Positions 63,301-64,000 of a DNA stretch of 64,000 nucleotides are shown here, piece by piece. Position 1 is the stretch's first letter. Each line of letters opens with the position of its first letter. The stretch lies in assembly GCF_021018805.1 (NCBI RefSeq), contig NC_086251.1, positions 18,147,098-18,211,097 of the forward strand, given 5' to 3'. The position numbers were made by a program, and so were the translations under genes. The stretch comes from Prinia subflava (Eukaryota; Chordata; Aves; Passeriformes; Cisticolidae). A model generated the notes under the pieces. The model had not been told where the DNA came from. It searched no databases and saw nothing but the letters and a program-made list of their open reading frames with translations.

Positions 63301-64000
63301 AATGGATTAAGGTCATTGTCAAAACAATTGGACAATGTCACCCTGGACGAGCTGAAGAGACAGCAAGTAAGCAGTGGCTGTATGGGAGAGCAGACAGCAG
63401 CAAGTTACTGAAGGAGAAAGCAAACTGTCTTTCAATGCCTGATTTTTCAGTGCTAAGAATCCCAGTGGTCTGGGATATTTTAAGCAGACACTGCCCAAGT
63501 GGACAGCATTAAATCTACCTCAGTGCCTGCTGCAGTGGAACAGAGCAGTACATTGCACAAGCCAGCCAGCACAGCTCTGAGCAGTCACCATTAGTGTTGT
63601 ATATTAAAACATGCCAAATGGACCCAGTGCCTTACACAAGAAATCTGGCTGGTTTTACACATTTGGTTTTGTGCCAAATTAGAAAATTATTTGCCAGAGC
63701 AGATTTTAACGAGGAGAATCACAACTGCCTATGACCCTTGCTCTGTTCTTGGGTTAGTGTCTCCTACATGAAATTTTTGAGTGAAAATTCTGGCCCTTGT
63801 GCATCTGAGGATTCTTCTCTCACAGAGACAAGGAAATCATAGCTCAGCCACAAACTGGTACAGAAAAACACAACAGCAACAAAAACCTCCCCACTATTAG
63901 GCAGCCAAAGCACAAAGAAGTACAGAACCAAGATCTGCTTTGATGAATTAGCAATTTCATGCCCTCTCTGTGCCTGGTATGTGCACATAAATAAAGTGTC
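60343..64000. other. Non-coding sequence, no gene seen
   Basis: This is AT-rich DNA after the CR1 fragment. Overlapping frames at 62495-62754 and 62786-63100 on both strands show no domain features. Confidence 0.5.

Overview
The window is vertebrate nuclear DNA, most likely from a songbird (passerine). Three things point there. It is gene-poor and AT-rich with one large CpG island. Its interspersed repeats are CR1 LINE fragments, the dominant bird retrotransposon. It also holds a solo LTR at 9757-10689 whose sequence I recognise as an ERVL-type LTR family abundant in passerine genomes. The species assignment is inference; the repeat types are read from the sequence. There are no operons, CRISPR arrays, rRNA or tRNA genes that I can find. 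Nearly all open frames of 60-210 codons are chance or repeat-derived.

The only protein-coding gene I can support is on the minus strand. Its first coding exon (39285 down to 39223) encodes the start of a tetraspanin, ending in the first-membrane-segment motif CIKYLMFVFNLLFW followed by a perfect GTGAGT donor. The best match from memory is TSPAN4. An open frame continues upstream to a second ATG at 39555 with a GCCACC Kozak context, giving a possible 90-residue N-terminal extension. A TATA-less CpG-island promoter lies just upstream (about 39860-40470).

Layout: 1-39222 is read as the first coding intron, because no second tetraspanin exon was recognised. It contains antisense CR1 relics (1500-1835 and 11723-11912), the solo LTR with an intact 5-bp target duplication, a CpG-rich patch at about 17.3 kb, a 15-bp minisatellite (27733-27852), and several AT-rich, homeodomain-motif-rich stretches that look like conserved non-coding elements. 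39223-40470 is the coding exon plus promoter. 40470-64000 is upstream flank or 5' intron with two sense-oriented CR1 fragments (44040-44795 and 59770-60342) and a small CpG cluster with an AP-1 site near 57.9-58.1 kb.

The most interesting items are the extended tetraspanin reading frame, the G-quadruplex-capable promoter core, the LTR bounded by GGGGT duplications, and the CpG/GATA-motif block at 17.25-17.72 kb. All CR1 and LTR assignments rest on recognition by eye, without alignment.
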